Below are positions 1-8,495 of a DNA stretch of 52,842 bases, piece after piece (within the stretch, counting starts at the first letter, position 1; every line of letters begins with the position of its first letter). This DNA is from an uncultured Clostridia bacterium. Lineage in GTDB: Bacteria; Bacillota; Clostridia; TANB77; CAG-508. Below the pieces are notes generated by a model. It searched no databases and was not told the DNA's origin. It saw only the letters and a program-made list of their open reading frames with translations. Location of the stretch: NCBI GenBank assembly GCA_934155625.1, contig CAKPHD010000005.1:1-52842 (forward strand), in the 5' to 3' direction. Position numbers and translations under genes: made by a program.

Positions 1-77
<77 letters not shown>

Positions 78-92
78 ATCTGAACAATATCT

Positions 93-121
93 ATTATACT
101 GTTATTTTAGTGTTTTTTCAA
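93..121 (-). promoter_or_regulatory. Promoter of tRNA-Arg
   Basis: On the minus strand TTGAAA (121-116), a 17-nt spacer and TATAAT (98-93) stand about 15 nt upstream of the tRNA 5' end. Confidence 0.7.
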
Positions 122-210
122 GTTTTTTTTGAATTTTTTTAATTATTTATGAATTTTTTAATTATTATACTATAATTGTTCAAAAAAGAATATATTTATC
201 ATCATGTATT

Positions 211-236
211 AAAAAAGTGGCCCATGCCACTTTTTT
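211..236 (-). terminator. groESL terminator
   Basis: AAAAAAGTGG and its complement flank a short loop. On the minus strand the hairpin is followed by a T-run, and it overlaps the groEL stop codon. Confidence 0.85.
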
Positions 237-1872
237 AATACATTCCACCCATTCCATTGTCCATTTCATGGTTATTTCCACATCCACAACTTTTAGGTTC
301 TGGAGCATCTGTTACTAAACTTTCTGTTGTTAATACCATTGCTGCAATTGATGCTGCATTTTGTAATGCACTTCTTGTAACTTTTGTTGGATCTACGATT
401 CCAGCTTTCTTCATATCAACATATTCTTCTTTATCTGCATCAAATCCGAAACCTTTTTCTGCTTTTTTTACTCCTTCTAGTACAACAGCTGGTTCTAATC
501 CTGCATTTCTTGCAATTTGTTTAACTGGTTCTTCTAATGCTTTTAATACTATTTCTGCACCTAATTTTTCTCCTCCAGTTAGACCTTCTGCTATTTTTTC
601 TACTGATGGCATAATATTTACATATGTTGTTCCTCCACCAGCTACAATACCCTCTTCAACTGCTGCTTTTGTTGCAGATAATGCATCTTCTATTCTTAGT
701 TTTTTGTCTTTCATTTCTACTTCTGTTGCTGCTCCAACTCCAATTACTGCAACTCCTCCAGCTATTTTTGCTAGTCTTTCTTGTAGATTTTCTTTATCAA
801 ATTCACTCTTTGTTTCTTCTATTTGAGCTTTTATTTGTTTTACTCTAGCTGAAATTTTTTCTTTATCTCCTGCACCATCTACAATTATTGTATTTTCTTT
901 TTGTACTTTTATTTGTTTTGCTCTACCTAATTGCTCAATTTGTGTATCTTTTAATTCCATTCCTAAATCTTGTGATATTACTTCTCCACCTGTTAATATT
1001 GCCATATCTTCTAGCATTGCTTTTCTCTTATCACCAAATCCAGGTGCTTTAACTGCTACAACATTTAATACTCCTCTTAATTTGTTTAATATTAATGTTG
1101 ATAATGCTTCACTTTCAATGTCATCACATACAATTACTAGTTTTCCTGATGATTGCATTAAGTTTTCTAGTAATGGTAGTATTTCTTGAATGTTACTTAT
1201 TTTTCTGTCTGTTATTAATATATATGGATTGTCTATTATTGCTTCCATTTTTTCTGTATCTGTTACCATATATGGAGATACATATCCTTTATCAAATTGC
1301 ATTCCTTCAACTACATTTAGTTCTGTTTGTGATGTTTTTGATTCTTCAATTGTTATTACACCATCTTTTGATACTTTTTCCATTGCATCTGCAATTAATT
1401 CTCCAACTTCTGCATTATTTGCAGATATGCTTGCAACTCTTGCTATATCTTCTTTTCCATTTACTGGTGATGTTATGTTCTTTAATTCTGTAACAGCTCC
1501 ATCTACAGCTTTTTCTATACCTCTTTTTATTGCCATTGGGTCTGCTCCTGCAGCTACATTTTTAACTCCTTCTTTTATCATTGCTTGTGCTAAAACTGTT
1601 GCTGTTGTAGTTCCATCTCCTGCTACATCATTTGTTTTTGTAGATACTTCTTTTACTAAACGAGCTCCCATGTTTTCGAATTTATCTTCTAATTCGATCT
1701 CTTTTGCTATTGTTACACCATCATTTGTAATTAATGGTGCTCCATAACTTTTATCTAATACTACATTTCTTCCTTTTGGTCCTAATGTAACTTTTACTGT
1801 GTCTGCTAATTTATTGACACCTTCTAATAAAGATTTTCTTGCTTCTTCTCCAAATTTAATTTGCTTTGCCAT
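235..1872 (-). CDS. groEL: 60-kDa chaperonin GroEL
   Basis: GroEL forms the double-ring ATP-driven folding chamber in the cytoplasm and works with the GroES lid encoded just upstream. The product has the full family length (about 545 aa), starts MAKQIKFGEEAR, carries the nucleotide-binding GDGTTT motif near residue 87, and ends in a Met/Gly-rich tail (GMGGMY) preceded by an unusual SCGCG cysteine pair. An ATG nine bases further upstream lies directly against the AAAGGA ribosome site, so the second ATG (1872), with normal spacing, is chosen. It is the second gene of a groES-groEL operon (23-nt gap) controlled by the CIRCE at 2214-2240 and ending at the hairpin at 211-236. Confidence 0.98.
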   Translation of the reverse strand: MAKQIKFGEEARKSLLEGVNKLADTVKVTLGPKGRNVVLDKSYGAPLITNDGVTIAKEIELEDKFENMGARLVKEVSTKTNDVAGDGTTTATVLAQAMIKEGVKNVAAGADPMAIKRGIEKAVDGAVTELKNITSPVNGKEDIARVASISANNAEVGELIADAMEKVSKDGVITIEESKTSQTELNVVEGMQFDKGYVSPYMVTDTEKMEAIIDNPYILITDRKISNIQEILPLLENLMQSSGKLVIVCDDIESEALSTLILNKLRGVLNVVAVKAPGFGDKRKAMLEDMAILTGGEVISQDLGMELKDTQIEQLGRAKQIKVQKENTIIVDGAGDKEKISARVKQIKAQIEETKSEFDKENLQERLAKIAGGVAVIGVGAATEVEMKDKKLRIEDALSATKAAVEEGIVAGGGTTYVNIMPSVEKIAEGLTGGEKLGAEIVLKALEEPVKQIARNAGLEPAVVLEGVKKAEKGFGFDADKEEYVDMKKAGIVDPTKVTRSALQNAASIAAMVLTTESLVTDAPEPKSCGCGNNHEMDNGMGGMY

Positions 1873-1895
1873 ATTAATCATTCCTTTCTCTTAAA

Positions 1896-2177
1896 TTATT
1901 TTACTATAGCTAGTATATCTTCTTCTCTTAAAATAATGTAATCTTCACCTTCATATTTTACTTCTGTTCCTCCATATTTGCTTACTACTACATTATCTCC
2001 TTTTTTTACTTCCATTTCTTCTCTTTTTCCATCTATTAATCTTCCTGGTCCTACTTCTATAACTTCTGCTATTTGTGGCTTTTCTTGTGCTGAACTTGCT
2101 AAGATTATTCCACTTTTTGTAGTTTCCTCACTTTCTTTCATTTTTACCAATACTCTGTCTGCTAATGGTTTTATCAT
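1896..2177 (-). CDS. groES: Co-chaperonin GroES
   Basis: GroES is the heptameric 10-kDa lid that caps the GroEL cavity. The protein (about 93 aa) begins MIKPLADRVLVKMKESEE and keeps the mobile loop (TTKSGIILASSAQEKPQ) and the C-terminal EGEDYIILREEDILAI strand typical of the family. A longer reading starts 18 nt upstream, but AAGGAGG sits 7 nt before the ATG at 2177, so that start is used. It is the first gene of the operon, preceded by a near-consensus promoter and a CIRCE operator, so HrcA control by heat shock is expected. No hrcA is in this window. Confidence 0.97.
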   Translation of the reverse strand: MIKPLADRVLVKMKESEETTKSGIILASSAQEKPQIAEVIEVGPGRLIDGKREEMEVKKGDNVVVSKYGGTEVKYEGEDYIILREEDILAIVK

Positions 2178-2213
2178 AATTATTACCTCCTTCATTTTGG
2201 CTAATTCTTATTA

Positions 2214-2240
2214 TTAGCACTCTTTTATATTGACTGCTAA
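2214..2240. promoter_or_regulatory. CIRCE operator of groESL (HrcA site)
   Basis: TTAGCACTC-N9-GACTGCTAA matches the CIRCE consensus TTAGCACTC-N9-GAGTGCTAA with one mismatch. It lies immediately downstream of the groES -10 element, where bound HrcA would block initiation. Confidence 0.95.
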
Positions 2241-2241
2241 T

Positions 2242-2270
2242 AATATATACCCATTTTTTATTAATGTCAA
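2242..2270 (-). promoter_or_regulatory. groESL promoter
   Basis: On the minus strand TTGACA (2270-2265), 17 nt, TATATT (2247-2242). It is a vegetative sigma-A-type promoter directly abutting CIRCE. Confidence 0.85.
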
Positions 2271-2365
2271 TAGATTTATTTAATTTTCACAAAAAGTTCA
2301 CATTTGTCTTCATTTTATTTTATGTATCAATAATAAAATTTAGAACTAAAATTAGTCATAAAAGT

Positions 2366-2394
2366 TTGCTAATTGCATATATTTATGATATAAT
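2366..2394 (+). promoter_or_regulatory. Promoter of the orphan gene at 2443
   Basis: TTGCTA (2366-2371), a 17-nt spacer and a perfect TATAAT (2389-2394), about 50 nt before the start codon. Confidence 0.6.
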
Positions 2395-2442
2395 ACGTGT
2401 TACAATGTAATTTGCACAAAAAATTTTAAGGAGGACACAAAA

Positions 2443-3339
2443 ATGAGTATATCTACTCGGGAGTTTGAAACAACAATGAAACTTATGGGAGCAGAACGGC
2501 AACATTCAAATAGTTTATCTGTTTCAAGCTTTAAGCTTGGTACTACAAAATTAGTACATTGTGGTGGTAATTATGCAACATACAAAGATGATATGCTGTC
2601 AAGAGAAATTGTAGACAATGCCATTCAGATTCTTGGCACAAAACAGAGAGACATTCTCTGGAATGAAATTCATTCTACTAAAGGTTTGGTTGTCTTAGTG
2701 TTGTTATTAAAAGGTGAGTATAATAAAGAAATCTTTAATTTTTTTATTGACAAAATTTATAAAGAACTTTTTAATAACTCATTATTACAGAAACAGTATT
2801 CAACAGCACTGGATACAACTTCACCAAAGTCAAACATTTTTGAAAACTTGCTCATGCAGTATGATAAAGTAATAAATCCTTATTGCTCATTGTCATCAGT
2901 AAAACCAGCATCTGATTATTTAGACCAGTTAAAATTGGATTTAACTTTTAATTCCAGTTCTATGGAATTACCAAATATAAAAGTTAACTCAACAACCAAA
3001 CTGGGAACTACGGCAGAATTTACCTCTTCACCATTTCAGATTGCATATTATGCAGAATACTTGAATGATGAATCAACAGAAACTTATACTGGATATAAAT
3101 CCTTTAAGCACACTTATATATTTGATTATAACGGCACCTTGTTAGATGAATTTTTAATGATTAATATTCATTCACCTAATGAAGACACAAGTTTAAGTGT
3201 AAACTTAAATAAAGACTTAATCTGGTCATCAGACAATCCTGCAGTACCATTAAAAGATGCTCACATGGACTTATTAATTAGTTATCTTGAAGAATGTATT
3301 TCAAGAATAACAAAATGTATTACAAGCAATATTATTTAA
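2443..3339 (+). CDS. Hypothetical protein, 298 aa
   Basis: I do not recognise this protein. It is a 298-aa, probably soluble product with no signal peptide; the only hydrophobic stretch is a short GLVVLVLLL at about residues 85-95. It has its own promoter, a strong AAGGAGG site 10 nt before the ATG, and shares a bidirectional terminator with convergent pyrG. It stands alone between groESL and pyrG, oriented against its neighbours. Its codon choice (CAG for Gln, more C/G third positions) differs from the strongly A/T-ending codons of adjacent core genes, which suggests acquisition. The orphan at 11461 looks similar in codon use and gene layout. Confidence 0.8.
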   Translation: MSISTREFETTMKLMGAERQHSNSLSVSSFKLGTTKLVHCGGNYATYKDDMLSREIVDNAIQILGTKQRDILWNEIHSTKGLVVLVLLLKGEYNKEIFNFFIDKIYKELFNNSLLQKQYSTALDTTSPKSNIFENLLMQYDKVINPYCSLSSVKPASDYLDQLKLDLTFNSSSMELPNIKVNSTTKLGTTAEFTSSPFQIAYYAEYLNDESTETYTGYKSFKHTYIFDYNGTLLDEFLMINIHSPNEDTSLSVNLNKDLIWSSDNPAVPLKDAHMDLLISYLEECISRITKCITSNII

Positions 3340-3362
3340 GTTTTCTTTTTAGAGTTTAAAAG

Positions 3363-3388
3363 AGACACCCTACATAGGGTGTCTTTCT
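3363..3388. terminator. Bidirectional terminator between orphan and pyrG
   Basis: AGACACCC/GGGTGTCT perfect 8-bp stem with a 6-nt loop, T-rich on both sides, placed between two convergent stop codons. Confidence 0.85.
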
Positions 3389-3389
3389 A

Positions 3390-4991
3390 TTATTTTACTT
3401 CTTTTGCAGCTTTTACCAATCCAACAAATAATGGTGCTGGTTTATTAGGTCTTGATTTTAATTCTGGATGAAATTGACCTGCTATAAAATACGGATGTTT
3501 TCTATATTCCACAATTTCAACTAATTTTCCATCTGGAGAAGTTCCAGAACATATTAGTCCCGCTTCTTCTAATCTTTCTTTATATTCATTATTATATTCA
3601 TATCTATGTCTATGTCTTTCTGAAATTTTTTCTGCCCCATACAATTCTTTTGCTAAAGTTCCATCTTTTAATATACATGGATATGCTCCTAAACGCATTG
3701 TTCCACCTTTTTTATCCACTCCAATTTGCTCATCCATAATATGAATTACTGGGTTTGCTGTTGTCTCACTAAATTCTGCTGAGTTAGCATCTTTTAGACC
3801 TAATACATTTCTTGCAAATTCTACAACAGCCATTTGCATTCCCAAACATATGCCTAAAAATGGTATATTGTTTTCTCTGGCATATTTTATTGTCTCTATC
3901 TTTCCTTCAATTCCTCTATTTCCAAAACCACCTGGAACTATTATTCCCTGAAGTCCTTTTAGTTTGTCTGCTACATTTTCTGGATTAACTGTTTCACAAT
4001 CAATTAATTTAATATTTACTTTTACATGGTTTGCAAATCCTGCATGATGCAGACTTTCTATTACTGATAAATACGAATCTTCTAATTTTATATATTTTCC
4101 TACAATTGCAATATTTACAGCTTCATCACCGATTCTTCTTACATTGTCAATCATTTTTTGCCATTCAGTGTTATCTGGGACATATCTATCTAATCTCATA
4201 TGATTACATACTTCTCTTGCTAGTCCCTCTTCTTCAAGCATTAATGGCACAGCATATAAATTATCTGCTGTTTTATTCTGTATTACACTACTTTTTCTTA
4301 CATTACAAAATAGTGCTAATTTTTCTCTTATTGTATCTGGAATATCTTGTTCTGTTCTACATACTAAAATATTAGGTTGAATTCCTAAACTTTGTAGCTC
4401 TTTTACTGAATGTTGTGTTGGTTTTGATTTTATTTCATTTGAACCAAATATGTATGGTAATAATGTTACGTGAATGTATATAACATCTTCTGGATTTTTT
4501 TCAAGTCCTACTTGACGTATTGCTTCTATTATTGATAATCCTTCTATATCTCCTACTGTTCCTCCAACTTCTGTTATTACTATGTCTGTATCTGTGTTTT
4601 CGAAACTATAGATTTTTTCCTTTATTTCGTTTGTTATATGTGGGATTACTTGTACGGTTTTTCCTAAGTAATCTCCTTTTCTTTCTTTTTCTATTACTGA
4701 TGAATATATTTTTCCCATTGTTACACTTGAATTTTGAGTTAAATTTTCGTCTATGAATCTTTCGTAATGCCCTAAATCTAAGTCTGTTTCTGCTCCATCA
4801 TCTGTTACAAATACTTCTCCATGTTCATATGGACTCATTGTTCCTGGGTCTACATTTATATATGGGTCAAATTTTTGTATTGTTACTTTATACCCTCTAT
4901 TTTTTAATAGCCTTCCTAATGATGCTGCTGTTATTCCTTTTCCTAGTCCTGATACTACTCCTCCTGTTACAAATACATATTTTGTGTTCAT
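3390..4991 (-). CDS. pyrG: CTP synthase
   Basis: PyrG aminates UTP to CTP using ATP and glutamine, the last step of pyrimidine nucleotide synthesis. The 533-aa product has the N-terminal synthetase domain (start MNTKYVFVTGGVVSGLGKG with its nucleotide-binding loop) and a C-terminal class I glutamine amidotransferase domain with the nucleophile motif GICLGMQ and the HPE motif near the end (QFHPELKSRP). Start is fixed by AGGAGG 6 nt before the ATG. It is monocistronic, with its own promoter (5126-5154) and an intrinsic terminator in the leader (5068-5118), so attenuation by nucleotide pools, as known for Firmicute pyrG, is likely. Confidence 0.98.
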   Translation of the reverse strand: MNTKYVFVTGGVVSGLGKGITAASLGRLLKNRGYKVTIQKFDPYINVDPGTMSPYEHGEVFVTDDGAETDLDLGHYERFIDENLTQNSSVTMGKIYSSVIEKERKGDYLGKTVQVIPHITNEIKEKIYSFENTDTDIVITEVGGTVGDIEGLSIIEAIRQVGLEKNPEDVIYIHVTLLPYIFGSNEIKSKPTQHSVKELQSLGIQPNILVCRTEQDIPDTIREKLALFCNVRKSSVIQNKTADNLYAVPLMLEEEGLAREVCNHMRLDRYVPDNTEWQKMIDNVRRIGDEAVNIAIVGKYIKLEDSYLSVIESLHHAGFANHVKVNIKLIDCETVNPENVADKLKGLQGIIVPGGFGNRGIEGKIETIKYARENNIPFLGICLGMQMAVVEFARNVLGLKDANSAEFSETTANPVIHIMDEQIGVDKKGGTMRLGAYPCILKDGTLAKELYGAEKISERHRHRYEYNNEYKERLEEAGLICSGTSPDGKLVEIVEYRKHPYFIAGQFHPELKSRPNKPAPLFVGLVKAAKEVK

Positions 4992-5067
4992 TTTTTCCTC
5001 CTATTTACCTTTTTTGCAGTAATATATATATCCAAATTACTTGTTAGAAATTTTCACTAGAATAAAT

Positions 5068-5118
5068 AAAAAAAATAGATTAAAATAAAAACTGCAAATT
5101 CGGTTTTTTTTTAATCTA
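5068..5118 (-). terminator. Candidate pyrG leader attenuator
   Basis: On the minus strand a 10-bp stem (TAGATTAAAA class, 5118-5109 with 5085-5076) is followed by eight T residues (5075-5068). It lies between the pyrG promoter and start codon, with its 5' arm at or next to the predicted transcription start. Confidence 0.65.
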
Positions 5119-5125
5119 CTTTTTT

Positions 5126-5154
5126 ATATTAACATTTTTAGGATAATTTGTCAA
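5126..5154 (-). promoter_or_regulatory. pyrG promoter
   Basis: Minus strand TTGACA (5154-5149), 17 nt, TAATAT (5131-5126). Transcription is expected to start at about 5119, immediately at the leader hairpin. Confidence 0.75.
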
Positions 5155-5199
5155 CATTTTTATGTAAATAATATAGTGTAAAATTGTTTCTGAATATAC

Positions 5200-5226
5200 A
5201 AAAAAGAAGCCATTTCTGGCCTCTTC
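5200..5226 (-). terminator. hsp20 terminator
   Basis: On the minus strand an imperfect GAAGAGGCCA/TGGCTTC stem with a GAAA loop precedes a T6 run. It overlaps the stop codon of the small heat-shock gene. Confidence 0.75.
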
Positions 5227-5645
5227 TATTCTCCAATTGGAATATATTTTTTCTCTTCAACTCTCTTTTCTGGTTCCTTTGGAAATTCTATTGTTAGAAT
5301 ACCATTTTTAAAGTTTGCTTTTATGTCTTCTTCATTTACATTCTCTCCAACATAGTAGCTTCTTGAACACATTCCAGAAAATCTTTCTCTCTTTAAGTAT
5401 TTAGCATGTTTATCTTCTTTTTCTTCATTTTTTTCTGCTGATACTGTCAAATAACCTTCATGTAATTCTATTTTTATATCTTCTTTGTCATATCCTGGTA
5501 TATCAATCTCTAAAAAATATTTTCCATCTTTTTCTTTTAAATCGGTTTTCATTAATTTACTTTCTTTCTCGGTGAAAAATGCATCAGGTAAAACCTCATC
5601 CCAAAAATCTAATCCATTTCCATTTCTTCTTGGTATCATCATCAT
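5226..5645 (-). CDS. Hsp20/alpha-crystallin small heat-shock protein
   Basis: This is an ATP-independent holdase that binds unfolding proteins in the cytoplasm. The 139-aa product has a short N-terminal arm (MMMIPRRNGNGLDFWDEVLP), the alpha-crystallin domain from about residue 40 (FLEIDIPGYDKEDIKIELHEGYLTVSAEK), and the late GILTIEFPKEPE strand typical of the family. An AGGAGG site lies 9 nt before the first of three consecutive ATG codons. It has its own promoter (5735-5762) with a CIRCE element (5750-5776) overlapping the -35 box, so it probably shares HrcA control with groESL. It ends at its own hairpin and is not co-transcribed with pyrG. Confidence 0.95.
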   Translation of the reverse strand: MMMIPRRNGNGLDFWDEVLPDAFFTEKESKLMKTDLKEKDGKYFLEIDIPGYDKEDIKIELHEGYLTVSAEKNEEKEDKHAKYLKRERFSGMCSRSYYVGENVNEEDIKANFKNGILTIEFPKEPEKRVEEKKYIPIGE

Positions 5646-5734
5646 AATACATTACCTCCTTATATTTTATGTGTTGACACCTTTTTCGGTAGCACATATA
5701 AATAGTAAATTTATTTTTTCCTATTTACATTTTT

Positions 5735-5762
5735 ATTATACCACCATCTTTAGCATTGTCAA
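5735..5762 (-). promoter_or_regulatory. hsp20 promoter
   Basis: Minus strand TTGACA (5762-5757), 16 nt, TATAAT (5740-5735): consensus hexamers. Confidence 0.85.
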
Positions 5763-5776
5763 TAGTAGAGTGCTAA
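5750..5776. promoter_or_regulatory. CIRCE-like operator at hsp20
   Basis: On the minus strand TTAGCACTC-N9-CAATGCTAA: the left half is a perfect CIRCE arm and the right half has two mismatches to GAGTGCTAA. The spacer is exactly 9 nt and it overlaps the -35 box. Confidence 0.8.
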
Positions 5777-5888
5777 AATTCACAAAATTTTCACATTTAT
5801 CTGTCAATAATCAGTCCATCATTACTCTTGCCAAGAAAAAAAAACAATGTTATAATTAAATAAAAAATATTTATAGAAAAGGTGAACA

Positions 5889-7907
5889 ATGAATACTAAT
5901 AATCAATTAGTACAGTATAAGGATACGTCTATTAGAAAATGGCTTACTAATATCATTAGTAAGATAAAAAGCAGATTTGTTTCTTCTAAAATGTGGGATA
6001 AAGAAATAGAAGTTGAAATAAATAAAAATTTTCCAGATGAATCAAAACAAAAAGAAGCAAAAGAATTATTGCAAGAACTATTGATGAGAAATAATGACTT
6101 ACTTGAAACTTTAGATATTAGAATGCTAGACAAAGATTTAGTAGATTTATTTGGAAAACCTAGATTAGAGCGAATAATTACTGATAGACTTAAACAAGAA
6201 AATATATTAGAGCTATCTAAAGGTGCTTTACAGACTTATTCTTATATATTAAATTATAAGTTAGTAGATTTTAATGAACGAATAAGTAATTTATATCCTT
6301 CTTCTTGTGAAAATTTAAGTTTGGAAGAATTACAAAACTTGAGTGAAGATGAGAGATTAAAAGCTATTAGTATAATATTAAGTAATAGTGAGTTCTATTT
6401 AAATGATTTGAGTGAACTAAAAGATTACTATGAAAAAAGAAAAGAAATATGCAAACAAATAATTGACAATCCCAAAATAGTTGAAGCAGAATACGAAAAA
6501 AACATGAATTCTGAAGAAGAACTCTCTCTTTTCCCATTTGGATTTCTGCATGAAATGAAAGATTTAAATGAATTAGATAGAATAAGATATGGAATCATTC
6601 AGACAAAATATGGAATGAATTTAGAAAAAGCCAAAACACTATGTAGTGCTTTTGGACATGATATAGAACAAATTGAACAATCAGAAGGCACAAGAATAAT
6701 TAAGGAATTAATGACAATATTACAAGAAGAAGATATTGATAGATTAAGGCAAATTAATCTCGATGAGAATTATGCTAATTATGAAGGTACTATTAACATA
6801 GTACCAAATTTAAAGAATGCTTATTTAAACAAATACAAAGAGACTTTATATCAAATCAATGAAGAAGATTATATAGTAACACAAAGTGTTAAAACAAAAG
6901 GAAAAAAAGTTGATGTAAAAATATATAATGTTTTAGGAAAAGATAATACTAGAGCAGATTTTAACATGATACTAACCTCAATAGGTGGAATATATTATTA
7001 TAATCATGATTATAATGATTTAAAAGGTGATTGGGATAGAGCTGATACAAATCATACTATATCATGCTCATATATTGGAAATGATTTTCTTGGAGTAGTA
7101 TATCCAAACTATTTACTAGCTTTTTCAGATATTGAGGAAAATCAATTACTGCAAGCCAGAAATGAAGATGCTGGAACTGTAGATTATCCATTTGATACCT
7201 GGGAAGTATTAGAGAAAAATATTTTTTTAACTCCTCAAGAAGAAATAAATTCATCTAAACTATATAATGAATTACTAGTCGAAAGAAAAGTTGAAAAAGA
7301 TGGTAAACTAGTAAATAGAACTCCTACTTTTGCAGTATTTATAGCACAAAATATAGATGATATTAATGATAATAAAAATTATATGTGGCAGGAAACAAAA
7401 AGATTAGCAGCTGAATTAGGTATTCCAATTGCTGTAATAGATGGAACTCAATGTGCAAAATTAGAGTTTGAAAAAGTACAGGAAATGGTTCGATCTGTAA
7501 AAGAAGAAAAAAGAATGGATTTAATTCCAGAAATCATTCATAAACTAGAAAACAATAGAGCTGCTCAATTTGGCGAATTACAAGATGTAAGAAATGAAAT
7601 TTTTTCTGATGCAAAAATAGAAAAATTACTAAAGGAAATTATGGGAACAATAATAACTTCTAATATTGATACTTTTAATCAAGGAATTGAAGAATTCGCC
7701 AAAGTAACTAAAGAAATTAAAAATGCTTATTCAGAAAGATTTGATGGATTAACTTATGAAAAATGTAAAACATATGATTATGATAACTATCTAGAAAGAT
7801 TAAAGATATTATTTAGTTCTAGAAATGATTTTAATGGAAATTCAGGAATACGAGAAAAAACAATAGATAATCAATTACAGAAAAACAGTGAAGAAGTAGA
7901 ATTATAA
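5889..7907 (+). CDS. Large hypothetical protein, 672 aa
   Basis: I do not recognise a named domain. The 672-aa product is Lys/Glu-rich, has no signal peptide or membrane segment, and appears to have two parts. The first is a helical N-terminal half (about 1-300). The second is a more globular C-terminal half (about 330-600), with motifs such as TISCSYIGNDFLGVVYPNYL, a YPFDTWEVLE segment and GIPIAVIDGTQCAKLEF, which reads like a Rossmann-like beta-strand followed by a loop. The ATG follows a GAAAAGGTGAAC ribosome site. It is monocistronic and ends in a bidirectional hairpin shared with convergent pgsA. Codon use matches the AT-rich host, so it looks long resident. Confidence 0.8.
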   Translation: MNTNNQLVQYKDTSIRKWLTNIISKIKSRFVSSKMWDKEIEVEINKNFPDESKQKEAKELLQELLMRNNDLLETLDIRMLDKDLVDLFGKPRLERIITDRLKQENILELSKGALQTYSYILNYKLVDFNERISNLYPSSCENLSLEELQNLSEDERLKAISIILSNSEFYLNDLSELKDYYEKRKEICKQIIDNPKIVEAEYEKNMNSEEELSLFPFGFLHEMKDLNELDRIRYGIIQTKYGMNLEKAKTLCSAFGHDIEQIEQSEGTRIIKELMTILQEEDIDRLRQINLDENYANYEGTINIVPNLKNAYLNKYKETLYQINEEDYIVTQSVKTKGKKVDVKIYNVLGKDNTRADFNMILTSIGGIYYYNHDYNDLKGDWDRADTNHTISCSYIGNDFLGVVYPNYLLAFSDIEENQLLQARNEDAGTVDYPFDTWEVLEKNIFLTPQEEINSSKLYNELLVERKVEKDGKLVNRTPTFAVFIAQNIDDINDNKNYMWQETKRLAAELGIPIAVIDGTQCAKLEFEKVQEMVRSVKEEKRMDLIPEIIHKLENNRAAQFGELQDVRNEIFSDAKIEKLLKEIMGTIITSNIDTFNQGIEEFAKVTKEIKNAYSERFDGLTYEKCKTYDYDNYLERLKILFSSRNDFNGNSGIREKTIDNQLQKNSEEVEL

Positions 7908-7910
7908 AAA

Positions 7911-7950
7911 AAACTGTCAAAAGGAATTATCCCTATTGACAGTTTTTCTT
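7911..7950. terminator. Bidirectional terminator
   Basis: AAACTGTCAA (7911-7920) pairs with TTGACAGTTT (7936-7945), with A-run and T-run flanks. It serves the 672-aa gene and convergent pgsA. Confidence 0.8.
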
Positions 7951-8475
7951 AAATTTAAATTGTATTGCATACATTACCAAAGAAAATATTGTTGCAAGTA
8001 TTGCTAAATAATATAAATACAAATCTATTCTAAATGATATATTAAAATGGAATTGATTTATCAGCAATGAACATACTATTGCTAAATAAAACAATACTGT
8101 TGCAAGTTTTCCATACCATTTACTATATACAACTACATCTTCTTTTTTATACATCAATGATGCTGATATAATCATAACACATTCTTTAATAAATACTATC
8201 GCAAATATCCACCAAGGCAAAATCTTTAATATAGCAAGTGATAATAATAAAGACATTTGGGTAAGTTTATCTGCAAGAGGATCTATTAGCTTTCCTATAT
8301 CAGTAATATAATTATATTTTCTAGCAATATATCCATCTAGAACGTCTGTTATTGCTGAAATTGTAAATATTATTATTGTTGCTAAAAAATCCTCATTTAC
8401 TACAGATGTAAATATAAATGGTATTAATATAAAACGTATAATTGTTAGAATATTTGGTATATTTTCTTTTTTCAT
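7933..8475 (-). CDS. pgsA: CDP-diacylglycerol--glycerol-3-phosphate 3-phosphatidyltransferase
   Basis: PgsA makes phosphatidylglycerol-phosphate from CDP-diacylglycerol and glycerol-3-phosphate in the cytoplasmic membrane, the first committed step to phosphatidylglycerol. The 180-aa product has the CDP-alcohol phosphotransferase signature D-x2-DG-x2-AR-x8-G-x3-D-x3-D (DVLDGYIAR...GKLIDPLADK) and about five membrane segments. A reading from an upstream TTG exists, but the ATG at 8475 (MKKENIPNILT) follows GAAAGGA with normal spacing and is preferred. It lies 20 nt downstream of the clpE-like gene and is probably its operon partner. Confidence 0.95.
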   Translation of the reverse strand: MKKENIPNILTIIRFILIPFIFTSVVNEDFLATIIIFTISAITDVLDGYIARKYNYITDIGKLIDPLADKLTQMSLLLSLAILKILPWWIFAIVFIKECVMIISASLMYKKEDVVVYSKWYGKLATVLFYLAIVCSLLINQFHFNISFRIDLYLYYLAILATIFSLVMYAIQFKFKKNCQ

Positions 8476-8495
8476 TAATTTATTTCCTTTCAAAA

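Noticed and set aside
257..1747. Several long plus-strand frames opposite groEL
   Set aside because: They lie antisense to an unmistakable groEL, have no ribosome sites, and consist of Leu/Phe/Ser-rich translations typical of antisense AT-rich DNA.
7057..7254. 65-codon minus-strand frame inside the 672-aa gene
   Set aside because: Antisense shadow without ribosome site or promoter.
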